Assembly (NCBI GenBank): GCA_914767715.1
Contig: OU612071.1
Location: forward strand, 8,911,493-8,975,492
Length of the DNA stretch: 64,000 bases
Reading direction: 5' to 3'
Source of the DNA: Membranipora membranacea
Lineage: Eukaryota > Bryozoa > Gymnolaemata > Cheilostomatida > Membraniporidae
Part shown: piece by piece, positions 59,390 through 64,000 of the stretch
Numbering within the stretch: position 1 is the first letter of the stretch
Layout: each line of letters starts with the position of its first letter
Program-made: the position numbers and the translations under genes
Notes under the pieces: generated by a model
Told to the model about the DNA's origin: nothing
Seen by the model: the letters and a program-made list of their open reading frames with translations, nothing else
Database searches by the model: none

Positions 59390-62300
59390 CATCCTTTAAG
59401 GTATGATCATTGCTCATCCTAATGGTCCAAGCAATTTCAGAAAGAAAGGTTCTCAAATACATAAATTTTTAGAGCAATAATCTCAAAATTTTACTGAAGT
59501 TCGAGTTGTCCCCTCTTGGCTCACCTGAAAAAAGGCGTAAACATCTACTGCACTCACTGATATATATCAATGACTGCACTAGAGTTAAATGGACAATATC
59601 ATGCAAAGTTTCCAATTTACCAGTGAACAAACAATGACATTATTTGCTAGGAATGGAGAGGATCAGACCCTTTTATTATATTACCCAATATACTGGTATA
59701 TGGGGTTAATGGATAAGTCACAAAGAGGACTCCAAGTTTGAATATTTGGAGTATATCACCATATTATGCAGAAAAATCCCGTCGGCAAGTGCTCACAACA
59801 ACAGTGTCTAAATGATTATAAATATCAGATATTGAAGATATTATAGATATTCTAAAATGAATGATTTTTTGTATCCAATCTTTATGTTGATGACGATCCT
59901 AAAGTTCAACAGATTATCAGAACCCAGAGTATCCTGCTGATATACTGACGGGAGAAGAAAAGTTTGTGAGGCCCAAGCATTAATCATAACGCTGAGGGTG
60001 AGATTCCATCATCAACCAAGGTCTGACTGGAAAGTTGTTGATAAAAAAACGTACTTCATCTGATCCAACACATGGGTGTCGTGAGACGCTTGGCAGGTGC
60101 TGAATAGGACACATCTTACAGTACTCATGCAGCTCTTCACAAACATCTATGCTATATAGTGCTGTGAGACATAACCCATAGAGCACCTGCCACACGTCTT
60201 GCAACACCCTTTGCCGGCAACGTATTTTAAGTGCCATTATGAAGAGCATAAATTTTTTAATGGCTGCATGGAAACGGTTTGAGCACATTGAAGCAAATTA
60301 TGATGGGTGAGGTTTGTCTTTTCAAATTCTGGTCCTTTGACTTTACATCCAACCCCAGGAATTTATTACATATTACTTAACATAATGGTGCTAGCAATTT
60401 CGGAAATAAAGATATCAAAATACATAATAAATTGTTACAGCAACAATTTCAGAAATGTTCCAAAGTTTGAGCTGTCCACTCTTGGCTCACCTGAACTAAA
60501 TGGTGTTTTAAACATCTACTGCACCGGAGTCGAATGTACAATGTCATGCAGAGTGTACAGTTTACCATCGAAAAACAGTGATATTATGTACTAGAGAAGG
60601 GTAAATGGGCAGACGCTGTGATCATACTGCCCAATCCAAACCTAGTATATGGGGTTTATTTATCTACACTAAATCAATATGAGACTTGGAGGTTTTAATT
60701 TTTTGACCATGTGCAGAAAAGTTCTGTCCGCAGTGTGCACCGCAACAGTGTTTAAATGATGAAGGAGTTTTTTTGTGTTTTATACAAATCGAACCAACAT
60801 TCATGAAAATTCAGACGCCAGAGTAATCTGTTGATATCTCGACTGGAAGAGATACATTCATGAGCTCAAACACTAACCTTAACGCTGAAGGTGTTATTCC
60901 ATTATCGAGTACTGTCTGGCTGGAAACGTGTTGATAAAAAAGATGCTTCTATAGAATAAGTCCAGTTCCGTATGAGCGGTAGCCAGTTTTATGATGGAGG
61001 GTTTGTTTGTGCAGCCCATGTTGTGTGCTATGACACATTTCAGATACTTAGCCTAATCCAACACTCGGGTGATTAAGATGTGTGTCAGGTGCAGGGATTG
61101 GACACAACTATAGCACTCATGCCGCCCTGCAGCACTAACAACATGTCATCACACAATAATATTGCATACGTGAGGTGGGGCTGGAAAATTTAGTAAATTA
61201 GTTATGGTCCTCCGAGGGACTTGAACCCACTGAAAGCCATCACAAACTTCTCAAAAAAGATCTGGTTCGTAGTACTATATAGCAAGCCTACCATAAGCTA
61301 ATTGGAGTGAAACTACAGGCATCCATTTGTTTACCGCTCCACCACTCTTGCCCTATTCAACACAGCAAGCATGCATCCCAACCGGCATGAAAAATCGCCA
61401 TGACCTCAGGAAGTTTATTACTGTCCTTTATGGCTCTTCAAAATGGCTTTACATCCAGCCATTTGCATTTACACGAAAAAAAACATCTAGGATTTTCAGA
61501 TCAGCATAACACTGCATTCGTTGATTCAAGAGATTACTTTTGGGAATGCTGTTTCTAGCTGAGCAATACTATGATTGACAACAGAAAAGCATTATTTCAG
61601 GTGTGATCTTCGAAGACCCTTTGCTCGTCCTTATGGTAGCAATTTCAGAAAGAAAATGATTCAAATACATTGACAGATGCATTTTTAGAGCAAATAATCT
61701 CAAAATTTTTCCAAAGTTTGAGTTGTTCACTCTTGGCTCACCTGAAATACATGGCGTTGTAAACATCTACTGCACCGGAGTTGAATGGACAATTTCATGC
61801 TAGGTTTTCGCTTTACAAGAGAACAGAACATGATATTATTTACAAAGGAAGGGGGAGGAGCTGACCCTTTTATTATATTACTCAATATACTGGTATATGG
61901 GGTTAAAAGATGACTAGAAATTTATATATTTTGAGTATATCACCATACTATACAGGAAAACCCTGTCGGCAAATGCTCAAAACAACAGTGTCTGAATGAT
62001 TATAGATATTAGAAATTATAGGTATTCTGAAATAAATGATTTTTTTTTTTAATCAAATATTATTTTTTGTTGAGCAAATATCTTAAAAATCAACAGATTG
62101 TCAGATGCCGAGTTACCCACTGATATCCTGACTGGAGAAGAAAAGGTTATGAGGCCCAAACATCAACCAGAATGCTGAGGGTAACATTCTATCATCAATC
62201 GGTTGTCCGGTTGGAAAGTTTTCAATAAAAAAAAGGCCTATTACAGAATAATATCGTTTCTGTATGGCCAGTAATGAGTTTTATGAAATGTTTGCGCAGA

Positions 62301-62530
62301 CCATGTTGTGTGCTAGGACACATTTTATGTACTTATGCTGCCTCTATAGCACCAACAACAATGCTGTATGGGCTCAGAGTGCTGTATACAGCACCTGCCA
62401 CACATCTTACAACACCCTTTTGCCTGCGACATTTTTTAAGTGCCCACTAAGAAGAGCATAAATTTGTTTAATGGCTACATGGACACAGTTTGAGCACATT
62501 GAAGTAAATTATGATGGGTATGGTTTGTTT
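59390..62530. repeat. Three tandem, diverged copies of a unit of about 1-1.25 kb
   Basis: Copies lie at about 59390-60320, 60360-61200 and 61600-62530. Marker words recur in order in each: GAGTTGT, CTCTTGGCTCACCTGAA, AAACATCTACTGCAC, GTATATGGGGTT, GGAGAAGAAAAG, AACGCTGAGG and TTGATAAAAAA. The first and third also share AATGGCTGCATGGA-like and GAGCACATTGAAG near their right ends. No copy keeps a long open frame, so the unit is non-coding or a long-dead element. Confidence 0.75.
61208..61307 (-). repeat. tRNA-like sequence (SINE head)
   Basis: Minus strand: TAGCTTATGGTAGGCTTGC (box A-like) and GGGTTCAAGTCCC (box B), about 75 bp apart. That is too long for a tRNA without an intron or long variable arm. 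It sits between the second and third 1-kb repeat copies. Confidence 0.5.
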
Positions 62531-62535
62531 TTTCA

Positions 62536-63790
62536 AATTCTGGTCTTTGTTCTTTAGGTCAGATGTCTGGCCTTTTATTGACCCATCTCATCACCTCTAC
62601 AACGATCACTGTTATACGTTATACTACAGGGGCAGAGATTCATCTTTGTTAAAAAGGTGTCTCCATAAGGCTGGGGGTCCGGGGGAAAAGAACGCTGAAG
62701 CATTTTTGTGAGGAGCAAGAGCAGTCACAAAGCTTGATATCTTCACTTTTGGGGGTCGAATGAAGCGATGGTGTGTTACCTTGGCCCCCAAGGGTAAATC
62801 TGCCACTATTTTTGTAGGTGGGACGGTGAAATTAATAAACAAGGATGATCATGATCCACAACTCATCATAATTTCCGACGATAATCTGTTTGTGTTAAAA
62901 TTACAAATCATGGATTAATTGTGAACAGTGAGGTTAAAAGCTCTCCCTCCCAAATCTTGTTTAGTAAGAAACATAGGAATGGGAAGTTCACAAGAGGGAC
63001 TGTCAATTATTATACAAAGGGTTTGCTGTCACCATAAAAAATGAAATGCACCCTTGAAGTGCGAAAGAAACAATAGTCTCCTGTTGTGGCATGGAGCAAT
63101 ATGCTATAACATGAAAACAGCTCTAAATGGCAATCAGCTGTTAAGTACTGACCATAGCTAGATGAAATAGTTTTGAGTTGCCTCCCTCCCTTTTCATGCC
63201 AATGGTAAAGGCTGCAGTCCTACAGTAGAACTGGACAACAGGAAATTCATGTCCTTGTCCTTCAGGTCAGATGGCTCGCCTTTTCACTGACCCCTTTCAA
63301 CACCTCGTCAAAAATTGTTACACAGTTATATTAGTAGGCAGGACAGGACGTTGAATTTAATAAACTAGGATTATTCTAATCCACAACACATCATAATTTC
63401 TGAGGATAATCTGTTCTGTTAAAATTACATCTTATGTATTAATTGTGACCAGTGAGGTTAAAGACTATCTCTCCAAATTATTGTTTAATAAGTAAAATAA
63501 GAATGGGCAGGCCCAAAAGAGTTCACAAGAGAGGCTGTAAATTTTCATACTTGGGTTTGCTGTCACCATGAAAAATAAAATGCACCCTGGAAGGGTGATT
63601 GAAGCAATACTCTCCTGTTGTGACATGGAGCAATCTGCTATAACCTGAACACATCACTTAACGGCAATCAACAGCAAACTACAACTGCCCTCAGCCAGAT
63701 GACATTCGGTCCAATTTGCATTTTGAGTTCCCCCCTTCCCTTTTCACACCGATGGTCGGAGGATGCAGTCCTACAGTAGAATGTGACGAC
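62536..63790. repeat. Tandem duplication of a unit of about 0.6-0.7 kb
   Basis: Copy one (about 62536-63230) and copy two (about 63235-63790) share, in order, TAGGTCAGATG, GCCTTTT, CATCATAATTTC, GATAATCTGTT, CAGTGAGGTTAAA, AGTTCACAAGAG, GGGTTTGCTGTCACCAT, AAATGCACCC and CTCCTGTTGTG. Neither copy is open. Confidence 0.75.
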
Positions 63791-64000
63791 TGGAATGTGG
63801 GCAAATAGGTTGTGACTTGATCTATAGATCTCAGATAACTGCAGAATTATGCAGCAGTGCTTAGTTAAAGCTAATAGCATTATATGGGTAAGCCTCTAGC
63901 TTATTGTGATTGACTCAACACTGACCCTTCTTAATTTACTCAACCAACACCAGAGGTGACTTGTTACACCTGCAACAGGGGCGTATTCCTACACAAGGCC

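Overview
This window is nuclear DNA from an animal, most likely an aquatic invertebrate. It is AT-rich. Its genes are split by GT-AG introns of roughly 150 to 1,200 bp, with AATAAA signals after several terminal exons. No bacterial operon, Shine-Dalgarno site or CRISPR array is visible. Mobile-element debris is common: a LINE fragment, foldback and MITE-like elements, tRNA-like SINE heads and microsatellites. The phylum cannot be fixed from the sequence; a sponge, cnidarian or tunicate would each fit.

The main content is a cluster of type II transmembrane C-type lectin-like (CTLD) genes built on one four-exon plan. Exon 1 carries a short cytoplasmic tail and a signal anchor. Exon 2 is a coiled-coil stalk. 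Exon 3 (always about 180 bp) is the first half of the CTLD. Exon 4 is the second half, with the usual calcium/sugar region. Plus-strand copies lie at about 72-304 (A, last exon only), 1354-3198 (B), 4418-5264 (C), 15255-17046 (D), 32580-33336 (E), 34210-37245 (F) and 38213-40388 (G). Minus-strand copies lie at 44522-47420 (H), 48612-50314 (I) and 51693-54245 (J). Relics sit near 3341, 14360, 39777 and 56029. Only D (292 aa) and J (302 aa) read as fully intact. The rest carry nonsense codons, frameshifts, lost starts, a lost splice donor or a micro-inversion. This is a typical birth-and-death receptor cluster with visible exon shuffling and gene conversion.

Two unrelated genes sit inside the cluster. 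At 7391-11469 an eight-exon gene encodes a secreted protein of about 611 aa with an NHL-type propeller, a Thr-rich linker and a Cys-containing C-terminal region. At 25121-31650 a ten-exon gene encodes a DUF4806-family protein of about 342 aa, with a candidate poison exon. Both were assembled by hand from splice sites and keep one reading frame from start to stop.

The right end, from about 55 kb, has no gene I can support. It holds a (GTTAC)n/(GTTGT)n pentanucleotide array of about 460 bp, a MITE-like hairpin, SINE-like sequences, a triplicated unit of about 1 kb (59.4-62.5 kb) and a shorter duplicated unit (62.5-63.8 kb). A working hypothesis is that the lectin copies form a fast-evolving recognition repertoire; ligand and function are not shown by the sequence.
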